Part shown: piece after piece, positions 36,923-48,900 of the stretch
Numbering within the stretch: the first letter of the stretch is position 1
How the letters are laid out: each line of letters begins with the position of its first letter
Assembly (NCBI RefSeq): GCF_008831285.2
Contig: NC_045139.1
Span: forward strand, 30,173,206-30,237,205
DNA length: 64,000 nt
Source: Nymphaea colorata
Lineage: Eukaryota; Streptophyta; Magnoliopsida; Nymphaeales; Nymphaeaceae
Direction: 5' to 3'
The notes under the pieces: model-generated
Database searches by the model: none
What the model saw: the letters and a program-made list of their open reading frames with translations, nothing else
What the model was told of the DNA's origin: nothing
Program-made: the position numbers and the translations under genes

Positions 36923-39776
36923 TTCTTCGAATAAGGTGGATGGTTATGGCGTAAGACGTTTATCCTCTATCGTATCTGCTTAAAACGATGTTACTGTTAT
37001 TCCATAAGTATTTCTGGTGAATTTATTTAGTTGGTCTGTGTATATGAAGATGAAATCGCTGTAACTTTTGTTTCATCTCTGTTGTACCCTAAAATGTATA
37101 TACAAGTTAGTAAATGGTGATAAATTTTGTGTCACTCTCATATTGAATGTAGGAGCCTAGGAGGGATTGCTCTTTGAATGAGCTTGTTTGGTTTCAGCTA
37201 TTTCAATGTGGCAAGGGTGTCTTCAGAACTTATCTCTGGAAGATTCATCCAACATGTGCATAGGAGATTGATAAAGATTTCGTGTCCTTGTTTAGTAGAG
37301 AAGGTGCAGAGTGTACTGATTTGTTTCTGCAATTTAATTTCCTGTCTTGGATATGCTTCTCTTCTCTATGCTCTGCCTATCAGTATCAGTACAGCCTTTG
37401 TTTAAGCGTGGAGATTTCCACATACCATAATGAATTTTTTTTTTTTTCAATACTTGCGAGTGACAAAGCGTGGAGATTTCCGCATACCATAATGATTTTT
37501 TTTTTCAATACTTGCGAGTGACAAAGATCTTTTAGAGACATCTTGAAGTACCCGGTCAACATTGCACACACTAACATCTAAGCCTTGTTTAGGGGAGAAA
37601 GCGAATTTCAAGAGAAACAGAAAAGAAAAAAAATCATTCCTTGAAGATCAGCATTGCTTGCTTGACACAAATGTTATAGACAGCACGAAATATGGAACTT
37701 GAAGATAGTCTTATATTTAGTTTACGACATGTGATTTCTATTGTAGGAATTACTTTAATAGAAGGATTCTGGTTTGAGGTTGTACCAGAATATGAAAACT
37801 AGCAACCGCATTACTTTGAATATAATGGAGTTATTGGGAAAGTACGTGACTTATTCAGCTGAGATGTTGTTTCGCTAGCAGCTTGAAAAATTCCCTTTTC
37901 TTTGAATCCCCATAAGTGGTGTTCGGATCCTCGATGGTGTCAGTGGAATCCGGTTGATTTATATTGGAAGATCTTTGATATTGCAAATTACCCAAACTAA
38001 GATATTTTTTCAGATAAAATGATACCATCTTCAAAAGGAGTGTAGAGGTTATGATTATGGTTATGGTTGATGTGCATAAGGATAATTTTATGATATTGTC
38101 ACCACCTGCCTTTGTAGGTTATTGTGCTTCTAGATGCCAGTAACCGTATTTGCTCTATATATTAGTGAACTGGATGACTTCTGCTACATAGGAGAACCAC
38201 AATACAGGGCTCGAGAAATTCTATAATATTCGATTGTAAAGACAATTCTATGTGTGGCTACCGATCTTTACGCTTGAACATGCAAAGACACTGTGAAACA
38301 GTGAGAGAGAGAGGGAGAGAGAGAAGGGTTATCAGAAGCGCCATTGGGGCTCTTCAAGCACATTTAAGCTTCCTTCGGAGCCAAAGCGTTGCACATTCAG
38401 TGAGTTCCTATGCAACCATCCTTTCAATGAGGAGCGCGCTTTCTTTAAAAGGGAAATACTCTTTCATTAAATGGGAATCGAGATTGCTGTTGCAATTTCT
38501 AGTGAAACCAACTCTGTTTCCTAAATTTTTTTAATTTCATCGTTGTTTAACTTGAAACTTAATTCTACAAAATGTTTGTTGTTTGAACTAGAGTATTTTA
38601 TTTTTGTTAGCAAGAAAAGCTATATATTTCTCTTCCTGCTTGCTTCTTAGTCGCTTGTATATGTACATCTAGTTTGCTTCGTGATTGCATCTAATTCCAT
38701 TCATGGTTTGCTTCTAATTCGTTTTCAATTCCGCTTCTTAAAATTTTTAAGGGCCACGCTTCCTGCTTCTCGAATCAATTCTTGTTCCCACTTCTTGTTC
38801 AAAACTCTGGTTGTCATGCATGGTGTGATCGTTGTTGCAAGTGTCAGTTGAGGACATGGATGGATTAATAGTTTTTGCTTATGCAAAAGATCATTAATGG
38901 TAGAGTGATATTCCTCTAGTGATCCCCAACACCACAAGATTTCAGTGCCAGGTTCTGACCAATCAAGGTTGAGACATAATCAAATAAATCATGCTGTTTC
39001 GGGAGGCAGAGTCCTGGCTTGTTGTGGGTGATCTTCAGAAATGATCGGAATCTAATTCACAAGGAAGACCGGCAAAATCTCAATTCCAGTTGTTGAGAAA
39101 AGGGTAAAAAGCCAACTATCACCTAGAATTATTGGAAAATAAAAACATCGAAGGCAAGTATTTGGTCGCCTTTTTGATGAGTCTTTTTCTAGCATCTAGA
39201 TAGTTTTGGATAATCTGGAGAAGTTGCTGCTCTGTAGTTTCAAATTGCTATCAGCAAATCGAGGATTGCCAGATAATGGACTTCTTAGATTAACACCACT
39301 ATGTAAAGGGTTTGTCATTTACTTCAGTTGTTTCACACCTACGTGCTGCTTTCTTCTGCCCAACACTGGTTAGCACTTGCCTTCCTGCTTCCTCATGACC
39401 CATTGCTTCTTATATCCACTTCATCTCAGCAGCTATTGATTGTGATTTTCAGAAGAAAAGTTGCATACTGCTAGCCCGTTAACCTGTTTGGGCTTGTCCA
39501 AAGGTTTAGTGAACACAACGTGAAAGTAAATAATAGATTGCTCACCCTGCAGCCTAAAAAGGTTACTGAACAAAATGTGCAACTAAAACTAAACCGTTTC
39601 TAATTTTATTTGGTAGCCATTCAGTGTTCATCTATCTCATAATGGCTCCTAAAACTGTTTCTGCAGATGCCTACATAGATAGGAACATCTAATGTGATCA
39701 ATAAACATCTTAAGTAGAGCAGCTTTATTTTTTACTCAAGCAGCTTTGCACTACATGCTGCAACACACCTGTAAGA
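36923..39776. other. Intergenic between F-box gene and oxidoreductase gene
   Basis: This includes the 3' UTR of the F-box gene and that of the convergent oxidoreductase gene. It holds a 62-bp tandem duplication (37407-37526) and a purine run near 38300-38325. No gene was recognised. Confidence 0.5.
37407..37526. repeat. 62-bp tandem duplication
   Basis: The unit begins CGTGGAGATTTCC and ends TACTTGCGAGTGACAAAG, with a T run between. Copy 1 is 37407-37468 and copy 2 is 37469-37526. The copies differ mainly in the length of the T run. Confidence 0.85.
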
Positions 39777-41619
39777 TCATCTGCTGTTTGTCCCAAGTGA
39801 CATCGATGACTTCATGTTTCCCAATTCCACTGATTTGCAGCCCTGTTCGATTGATTTCTTCACAGCATCAAGCACCAGCTGGTTCTTCAGACAAATATCA
39901 GGCCACATTGGGTCTGGTGGGGAACCTGAACTGCGGATTGCCCTAACCAACCTGGAGAATTCTTCAATCAAGAGCGCTTCCTGCGGCAATTCATTCACAA
40001 CCTCAAATTCCTTGGGTTTGGATGTCCAGCCAGTGTGAAGCTCATTTAAACCAACATTAGCAGAAAGCAGGAAAGAGGCCGAGCTCTCCTGGAAGGGGAT
40101 GATGAAGTCCTTGAGTTGAAGGCAGCCGTTGGATCCATGAAGAGAGAGGTCCATGGATGTATGTGAGAGGAATGAGCAGTAGAAGGTTGCTAACCTGCCA
40201 TCATTCCAGTCCATGGAAGACCCACAAGCTAGAATTACTCCATCTTTGTTAAAGACAGTGCCTGGTAGGGCAGTTACCCTCTTGGGGAGCTGGTAGTTGA
40301 AGGCCCATAATATGGCCCTTATACAATACCAACCTGTATCTCCAAGGGCACCAAGCCCATCCAAATCAGGTTTCACCCTTATGTCATTCTCCAAGAAATA
40401 TTGGTTTCCATGAAATGTTGATGAAGTGTGTATCTGTTACAAGTTACAACAAAAGAAAAGGGTCATTACGTGCTTCATCTTGAGACGTAGAGATATCGAG
40501 TTGACAGTTTTTGTCAGATACATAACGGATGCTGCTTTCAACGTTGAACGTGACTCTGGTAGAATCTCACTGATATGTCTTACTTGGTGTGTATGACCCA
40601 AGATGTATCATGCATTCATTTATCAGAAAGTATATACCAAGCTTGCTCGTATGCAAAAGAAGCTTGCTTTTATTTCACAAGTCTACTTACATAATGCAAA
40701 AAGATGTTACTAAAAAGGTTGATACCCTTCCAGATCTTCTCAACAGAGTAACACTGGGGTTTCAACTAAAAAATCTGAAGTCCGATGCTTAAGAAAAATT
40801 CTTGTTTGGCAGAATAATTTCCTTATGCAGTTCAATAAGTTTACCATTTTATTCACAGTTTATTAGAAATACTCAATGGAGAAATAAGTGAAAGATGAAG
40901 ATATGGAGTTGGGAGGTTTGGTTTTTTTCGAATCGAGCTGAGTTCTACCTTGTTTAGATGATTGAAATCTCAAACCAGAGAATTCCGCATTCATCATAAT
41001 TCGTAAAACGTCTGGGATTGATTTTTCTGTTCAAGTAAACTTCAAGACCGTAGCAGCAAGGGAAAAGGGCGAGAGTGGTCGAAGTTGCTCCACAAATTCA
41101 ACGAGGAGTCGTTTCCCTTTTCTTGAGGGAGGGAGAAGAGCGGCGTACCCATCTGAGATCGCCGAATTGTGCGGCGTCGTTGAGGAGCGATTTCATCCTT
41201 GCCGTCCGCGGATGGTGCATCCACATCGTGCCATCCATGAACTGCACCCCGTTCGACTCGCACTCCCCCAGCATCTCCTCCAGCTCCGCCGCGTCGAGGG
41301 CAGCGGGCTTCTCCACAAGCACGTGCTTCCCCTTCCTCGCGGCCGCCGCAACCCACTGGCGGTGGAGCGACGTGGGGAGTGGCACGTAGACGGCGTCGAC
41401 CGCCGGGTCGTCCAGGAGCTCCTCGTAGGAGCCGTACGCGCGGGCGTCCTCCGGGAACTCATTCTCGGCGGCGAACTGCCGGGCCTTCTCCGCGGACCGG
41501 CTCGCGACCGCCGTCAGACGGGCGGCAGGAGACAGCCGAATCGCCCGAGACACTTTCCTTGCTATCCCCGCACAACCCATGATGCCGAATCTTACGGCCG
41601 ACTCGTTATCCCCCGCCAT
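39777..41619 (-). CDS. Gfo/Idh/MocA-family oxidoreductase (At4g09670-like), two exons
   Basis: Exon 1 is 41619-41149 and exon 2 is 40433-39777, separated by a 715-bp GT-AG intron in phase 0; the product is 375 aa. The N-terminal Rossmann fold begins RFGIMGCAGIA (10-20) for NAD(P) binding. The family's EKP motif (103-105, in HVLVEKPAA) carries the lysine typical of the active site. GTMWMHHPR follows at about 130-138. The C-terminal alpha/beta domain includes LGALGDTGWYCIRA, the equivalent of the family's G-x-x-x-D-x-G-x-Y/W-x-x-x-x motif. The substrate of the plant members is unknown; a sugar or diol dehydrogenase role is possible. Exon 1 is very GC-rich and exon 2 is not. The ATG at 41619 gives the expected N-terminus; the frame stays open upstream but without family similarity. 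Confidence 0.93.
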
Positions 41620-44600
41620 TGTCTCTCCTTCTTCCTCAGTTCCTCTCCACCGTCGGCAGTACAAGTAAAAGCTGAAACGACGAAATGAGCCCTGAAACTC
41701 CTCTCCGTTCTCACCCAATATAACAAATGTTCTATCTTTGACAAATGAATACGTTTTAAAGTCAAGTCCCTCATGTACAGGTTTTCCAGTTGTCATTTTG
41801 CGGCCTTTTTGTCATGCTTCTAGTGAAGCTGGCAGCAGTACCACCTTGATCTTGATTCGTGGGTGCGCCCAAGAGTCATCTTGTCCTTCATCTTCAAAAA
41901 CCAGGGGAGGGTTAAAGCCGGGACATACAGAAGGTAAGTAATGTCGATATATCACAATTGCATCCTCAATAGACCACATTTGCCATGTCTTAAAACGGAG
42001 GATAATAGGCCTCAACGGCATAGTGAACTTTTAAGCCAAATTCCTTCACAATAAAGGGGTTTGAGGTTCTCTTTCTTATGTATTATTGATCTGTAAAATG
42101 GTGATAAGCGCGATACTTGAGTTGAATGATGTCTTGTAAGTTTATCAAAGTTATAAAAATCTAAAACACCCCATTTGAAAGATGTATTTTTAAGTTCACT
42201 CAATTTTTAGAAAAAGCTAGAACCTTAAAAGAGTATGATTCTGAAAGTTCTATATTGTAAGCCGTTTCCACTAAATAAACATTAAAAGAAACAGAGAGAA
42301 ATGTCAATAGATCAGATTCGAAACATTTTAGACGAACAGATACGAAATATGTGTAGCCTCTGATCAAGAAATTGGATGGCTTTGTTACAATTTAATTGGA
42401 TTTGAATTTGATTTTAGTTAACTATTGGATCGGATAATAATTAATAAATAACCATTAATGTCTAGTATGCTATACCAGGTTGTGTGGAGGCTGTCGAGTG
42501 AGCACCAGACAACAACCTCTTAGACACTTCTTTGCCAATTCTTTTGTCCCCTTCATCCCTTGTAACTCGTTCAGGGCTCAACTCTTTCATCTTCTATTCA
42601 ATGTAAGATCACTAAATGACGTATAGCAATGAACGATACAATTCGAGAAGAAGAACGAGCATGGAGCTTTGGAGGAGTTATAAAAAGAGAAGGGGCCATA
42701 AGAAAACGTAGTTAATAATCTAATATTTGACATGTGATGCATGTAAATACAAAATATTGAAATAAATAATTATTACTCGATCAATAATAATCATTTTATT
42801 AATATTAATAATGCATATGGGTGGGTTCTGGTCATAAGGTCCAGCCCCCCACCCATTTGATCCTACGTCAGTAGGGATTTTAAGTCTCTCTTAACTTCAG
42901 ATTCAGTTGTAAATTTAAAAGTTGGATTCATATAAATTTAAAAGCCAAACTTGGACACTTTATGGACCCTTTTTGCTGCAATTAAATTCGAACATATAAA
43001 GATCCAATAAATTAAATATAGTAAAGGGTTTGAATCCAATCTATGGGCGTCTCAAAATAAAATGCTATTTTTAGTTAGTTTTGCAATTTTTTACGAAAAC
43101 AGGCCTAAGTTCTATTTTAATTTAGTCAGTTAAATGGAATAAACCAAAATATCTAAAGGCGTTTTCATCATTCTAACAAAGTTTGCTTTAAGTTTTCTTT
43201 TATTTTATTATTTATTTAAAATAATCAGTATAGCTTTTGCTTTCCCAATCTTGTAACGCCAGACCATACTCAACCAACTAGAGTTTAGATTGCTCTTTCC
43301 CTCTCTCTCTCTCTCTCTCTCCCTATATATATATATATATATATATATACGCGTTTGAAATAGTAACAATTATGGAAAGTGCCAAAATTGAATGCTTCCA
43401 AACCTCCTTAGCGGTTCTACGCCGAAGGCTCTTTCTCATAACTAAAATATTAGTTCATTCATTGATTGCAATGAAAAGGGGGAGGACCCATAACCCCATC
43501 AGTTTTTCATTGGACTCAAACGAAATCAATGCTCAAACTTGTGAGGGCATTGCTAATTTGACCAAGACAGCTCAATATATATTTAGATTCCAAGGGAATC
43601 TCTTTATCTAAGCTGGAAGACGATCTTTTTAAGCGATCCCAAATGGTTTCTTGGGGTTGAAGCAGCAGACGGCCAGGCATCTAATGGATATAGTCGAATT
43701 TGGGCAGTTGGAAGATGCCTAAACATTTATTAGGCTTTGGTTTCATAAAGGTTTTAAAAATGCCTACTCTTGTCTGCTCATCCAATCTTAGATCCTTCTC
43801 TTGAATTTGAAATCCATTGAATAACATCCAACTTTCCTTTGTCCTCAAGAAAGCCGATGCAATGGTCAAAGGCTGGTAGGCAGTCCGTTCTAATTTTAAA
43901 TCCATGGCATGTGCTGTAAAAGGGGCTCATTGAAACGCAGTTAAGAATGGTAAGAGTGGTATTCGAGACTACCTTATTCGGTTGAGTATGAGCTTTGACT
44001 CTTCGGCTTTTTAAACTTTACTGCAACAAATTAATACTCTAATCTACAAATGGGGAGATGACCAAAAGTCAAAACAAAGTGTGATTAATCAACCCCTTGA
44101 AGTTTCTCTACTAATGCAAACTCTCAACTCCCAACAACCCATTGAGAATCTCTTTCTTTAGTATTAAACCAGTGCAAGGAACAGTTCTATGAGCCTTTCA
44201 TAAGACTGTAACGTGACTTGGATTCACTAGTAACCAGTTAGCAACTAGTCATAGCGAGGTAATATGCCCAAGAATCTGCAAGGAAGTTTCACGTGCATGC
44301 ATCTCAACTGCTCATTGGATTCCAACACGGAACTCGATCATTCAGTCGCTGACTATATCATCTCATGATGATCACAGGGTCTTTCAGTTTTTATTGGCAT
44401 TTTTATTGACCTTACTTGGATCTTTCCAATGTCAACGAATTGTCAGGGCTTAACTTCAACAAGAAGTTTCATCTAAATCTCCCTGCCCGCAACACCACTA
44501 GTAATTGTTTACCTTTCTCTATGTTTTTCGGCTGGTGCTCCTTGCATCCCCGGATCTTTCTGTTCCTCTCCAACCATCCGTTCGAAGTGGATGTTTTTTG

Positions 44601-45550
44601 AAACGTTGAACTGAATTTCTGCATCTCCATCTCGCTCGTGAACAGTAGAGCATTGTCCAATCGAGTTGGTGGCATGTGTTAACCACATGAAATTAAAAGT
44701 ACAGCAGTGGCTTCAGTAACCCAATTAATTGACCAGTTCTTATCCTCCCACTTCCTCTCTCTCTATCTCTAAATGCTAACGTAACCTAAGGGGAGTAACT
44801 AGCATGTCTTTCTCTTTAGAGTCTAGCTCTATAGTAACCAGCACTCGTACATGGCACAGTCTCTCCCTCTCTCACGGCCAGTCAGTCAGGTGGGAAAAGG
44901 AGGAGAGTCAGTTTCTCTCTCCTCACCGGGTAAGCCGGCTGTCTGATCAATGAGGGCAGGGATGCAGAGTGGGGGGAGTACGGACCACTTGGTACAGAGA
45001 CTAATTGGTGCCACGGCCACCCATTTTTCACCTCGGGAGTAGTAACAGACAGTATCTATCGTCCTCTCCCCCCACCAAGATGAATCAACTGAACGTACCC
45101 TCCTTCCCATGCATGCCTGCCTACATTGCCCACTTCCCTCCCACGTGATCGTGTTCACGAATCACGACCAACTCTCCTCCTCTTTTAGCTCACTCCTTCC
45201 AATATCTCTGATCTAAAACCCTAACACATATTTGTGTCTGCAAGTTATATATAATATATGAAAGAAGATGTATAATATATGGAAGAAGATGTTTGTTTGC
45301 GCATATTGTTATGAACTGCCTTTATATTTTGTTCACATATGTGCTTTCCTAAGTTAGCTTTTTAGCTTTGCCATTTCGATATTGGCTAGCATTGAATTGG
45401 AAATAGTATGAAAGAAACGCAAGGATCCCGCATCAACTGTTTTCTGTTCAACGCAGGTAAACTGGCCCGACAGGTTACATGTGCCTCCTTCCATATTTCC
45501 TTTTATTGCGTTCGCAAAGAAACCATCGACTCCCCTCGCGGCCTCGCCTC
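41620..45550. other. Intergenic between divergent oxidoreductase and CYP78A genes
   Basis: This 3.9-kb stretch must contain both promoters. A compound (CT)n-(TA)n microsatellite lies at 43300-43349. CT-rich tracts (44757-44771, 44866-44880) precede the P450 gene, and a near-perfect 20-bp direct duplication (TATAATATATGAAAGAAGATG type) lies at about 45250-45292. No gene with a recognisable domain was found. Confidence 0.5.
43300..43349. repeat. Compound (CT)n-(TA)n microsatellite
   Basis: About ten CT units are followed by a short CCC spacer and about thirteen TA units. Confidence 0.9.
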
Positions 45551-45558
45551 TATATAAA
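45551..45558 (+). promoter_or_regulatory. Putative TATA box of the CYP78A gene
   Basis: TATATAAA lies 145 bases before the CYP78A start codon, in a CT-rich context typical of plant promoters and leaders. Transcription would start about 30 bases downstream, giving a leader of roughly 110 bases rich in CT. This is inferred from sequence and position only. Confidence 0.6.
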
Positions 45559-45695
45559 CCGTTCTCCTCTCTTCTCATTCCTCACACTCGACTCCCCTCT
45601 CTTTCTTCATCACTAAACTGCAATTAGCCCTCTCACTCTCTGTAAGGCATTTCTGAGTGGCTCTAGTGAGGTAGAAAGCTAGGAACAAGTGGAAA

Positions 45696-47684
45696 ATGGA
45701 CGTTGGTATGGGACTGTCTCAGACTTCGAGGGACGCTAGCTGGTTCTTCTATGCTCTGCCTGCCCTCGTAGGCAGTAAAACTCTCGAACTTGCCGATAGC
45801 AGGCCTTCTTTCCTGCTACCACTGTTTGCTGCCTTCCTCTCCACCCTCTTGGCTGCTTGGTGGTTCTCTGCCGGCGGCGTAGCATGGGCCAATGGGAGGC
45901 ATGCACGTGGTGCTGTCCCGATACCTGGCCTGAGAGGACTGCCTGTCGTCGGCAGCCTCTACACACTGAGCCGCGGCTTGGCTCACCGTGAGCTTCGTGC
46001 TGCCGCCGACCGTCTCGGCGCGAGGCAGCTCATGGCCTTCAGCCTCGGCTCCACGCCGGCGGTGGTCGCCTCCGACCCGGTAACCGCCCGGGAGATACTC
46101 ACGTCCCCGAGCTTCGCGGACCGCCCGCTTAAGCAGTCGGCCCGGCTGCTGCTCTTCGAGCGCGCCATGGGGTTCGCCCCAAGCGGTGCCTACTGGAAGC
46201 TCCTCCGTCGGATCGCCTCCTCCCACCTCTTCGCTCCGCGGCGGATAGCTGCCCACGAGGTGGGTCGGCAGCTCGACGCCGCGGCGATGCTCTCCGCCAT
46301 TGCTGCCGAGCAGCAGTCTGGTGGCTTCGTGGCGCTCAGGCGGCACCTGCAGGGAGCGGCGCTCAACAGCATCATGGGGAGCGTTTTCGGGCGGCGCTAC
46401 GACGTCACATCGGAAAACTCAGACGTATCCGAGCTGAGGGAGATGGTGGCAGAAGGATTCGAGCTGCTTGGGGCGTTCAACTGGTCAGACTACGTGTCAT
46501 GGGTCGGCTACCTCTTCGACCCTCACCGCGTCCAGGCACGTTGCGCCGCATTAGTTCCTCGTGTCCGCCGGTTCGTAGGCGCAATAATCCGCGAGCACAA
46601 GCAGAAGGCGGCCGGCCACGGGCCTTCTTCTTCCTCCATTCCTTACATGGTAGATGTTGCTGACTTCGTCGACGTCTTGCTTTCACTCGAAGGAGAGGAG
46701 AAGCTACAAGAGAATGACATGATCGCCGTCCTATGGGTACTGTTTCTCTGCCTATCTCTTTGTTTACCACTAATTTTACGCTTTTTACGGTACCATTCTT
46801 TGTTGGAGTTCCTTTAAATGAGCAAGCATGAAAGTTGGAGTCATGTTGGAGTCAATAGTTTCTAGTGTCATTACCAGCGTCGTTGGTTACTTTTAGAATC
46901 TTATTTTTGGAAGTTGCATGGGAACGATATTGTACACTTAAAAAAAATGATACTTGGCCGTGTACAATCTATATAGGTCATTGACTTCTTAAACCACCCT
47001 TGAGCGTTATTATGCTTAGTGAAACGAGAGAGCGCTAACGTTTTCCTATCGTCTTGAAATTCACTGCAGGAAATGATCTTCCGCGGCACGGACACCACGG
47101 CCCTGCTGACAGAGTGGGTGATGGCGGAGCTGGTGCTGAACCCTCAAGCCCAGGCCAAGCTCCAAGCCGAGATCGACGAAGTGGTTGGCAACAGTCGAGC
47201 AGTCACCGATGCCGACGTCGCCCGCCTGCCTTACCTTCAAGCGGTAGTGAAGGAGGGCCTGCGCCTCCACCCGCCCGGCCCGCTTCTCTCCTGGGCCCGC
47301 CTTTCTACCGCCGACGTCCACCTCAGCAATGGCATGGTGGTGCCGGCCAACACCACGGCGATCGTGAACATGTGGGCAATCACACACGACCCGGCGGTCT
47401 GGGCTGACGCCGGGACGTTCAGGCCCGAAAGGTTCGCGGAGGAGTCGGTGGACGTCAGGGGGAGCGACCTGAGGCTGGCGCCCTTCGGCTCGGGGAGGAG
47501 GGTGTGCCCGGGCAAGAGCCTTGGGCTCGCCACCGTGAGCCTTTGGGTGGCGAAGTTGGTGCACCACTTCGAGTGGGCGCAGGTCTTCGGCAAGGAGGTC
47601 GACCTGACCGAAGTTCTTAAGCTGTCCTGTGAGATGAAGTACCCTCTCTGTGCTCGAGTTGTTCCTCGCGGTGTGGCTTTCTAG
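45696..47684 (+). CDS. CYP78A: Cytochrome P450, CYP78A subfamily, two exons
   Basis: Exon 1 is 45696-46736 and exon 2 is 47070-47684. The 333-bp phase-0 intron falls between IAVLW and EMIFRG, the classic CYP78A position. The product is 551 aa. It has an N-terminal membrane anchor (about 38-60), a Pro-rich hinge ([13 protein letters not shown]), SFADRP and [10 protein letters not shown]. The I-helix motif FRGTDTT is at 351-357, ExxR (EGLR) at 409-412, PERF at 466-469, and the haem loop [10 protein letters not shown] has ligand Cys493. CYP78A enzymes (KLUH, PLASTOCHRON1, EOD3) are ER monooxygenases that control organ and seed size through an unidentified mobile signal. The native substrate is not established. 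Exons are strongly GC-rich, which creates long antisense open frames that I treat as shadows. A TATA box lies at 45551. Confidence 0.95.
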
Positions 47685-47999
47685 TGCTGTAAATATTTTC
47701 TAGTTGTTCGTTTCTGTGGTTGTGCTCCCGGCTTGTTTGTGTTAATAACTTCTGCTTAGATGCCCTATATGTATATATACATATAGTTAATGACATATAA
47801 ATATTAATATGGCATCTGATAGAGAGTCTTATCACATGTCTGTAAGATGTTGTTGATGCTTGAATGGTACTGGCTACTTCTTATAGTCATGGCTCTCTCT
47901 CTCTCTTTGTTTTAACATATTCATTTGGTGTGTATATATATATATGGTGAATAAAAGTTGATCACCCAGTGCCTGCAAGCCAGCAGCATCTAAGATTTA

Positions 48000-48044
<45 letters not shown>

Positions 48045-48579
48045 CTCTCTCTCCCCATGTACACTTCACCTTCGTGATGAATTAATCAAAGTTGGAACTC
48101 ACCAAGGTTAACCAGATCTCATGAGTTAAAAGTACTCCAAGTATCGTATCTATTGCTGCATACCAGCGACAACTAAGAATATCGTTACTGGGGAAGAGAA
48201 CAAGGGTTTTACCAATGTGGGTCATTCATTATGCTGTCAGTATTAAGTACTGGAGATCCATAAGAGGACATGAAGAACATTTAAAGTTCAAATGCCTTAT
48301 AATGATCCTTAGCAGTTCTTCGACCAAGACCAGAGCTTCATAAATTCAGATTCAGTCAGAATATTTGCAGCACATAATGTGGGCAGAATATCCGTGGACG
48401 GAATATCAATGTTGAAGTTATGCAGGTACTGATCATTCACGGATTCACAGTCTTCAACTACCAATAATGATATGGTGAAACCGATACATACTTTCGCTTC
48501 CCTTCTCGGTTCTTTGCTGTAACATGCATTGGCGAATGTAAACAGTTCAAATTTGGGTTGAAACTATCCTATATCCATT
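47685..48579. other. Downstream of CYP78A, with a (CT)n microsatellite
   Basis: The 3' UTR is followed by short TA tracts and a (CT)20 tract at 48002-48041. No gene was recognised. Confidence 0.5.
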
Positions 48580-48900
48580 GGGGGTGTTTGATGTGGCTAG
48601 AATTGTGGAATTTTACAATTAAGATTCTTATTCTTGATGAAATGGAAATTGTATTTTCAAATGAAGAATTTTTATTTTGAATTATAAGTTCATTCTTGAA
48701 TCAAAATTCCAGAATTATGATTTTACCACAGAGGTCTCTCTTTAGGGCTCAAGTCATGATGGTTTTATTTTAATTTATGGTTTATCAAACACCCCATTTT
48801 CAATTCTGGAATCAACATTCTGCATTGTCAAATACAAAGGAAAACTAGAGCTGGAATCTTCATTCCAATTCCAGTTTGAGGAATGCTGTCAAACACTCCC
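48580..48900. mobile_element. MITE candidate with GTGTTTGA termini
   Basis: The left end reads GGGGGTGTTTGATGTGGC and the right end, reverse-complemented, reads AGGGAGTGTTTGACAGCATT. The interior is AT-rich and partly self-complementary, alternating GAATT- and AATTC-bearing words. The 320-bp size fits a MITE. The flanking target duplication is unclear. Confidence 0.5.

Noticed and set aside
45736..46770. Long antisense open frames across the CYP78A exons (and similarly 41075-41688 across the oxidoreductase exon 1)
   Set aside because: They arise from high GC content, which removes stop codons on the opposite strand. They have no domains, and the sense-strand genes are unambiguous.
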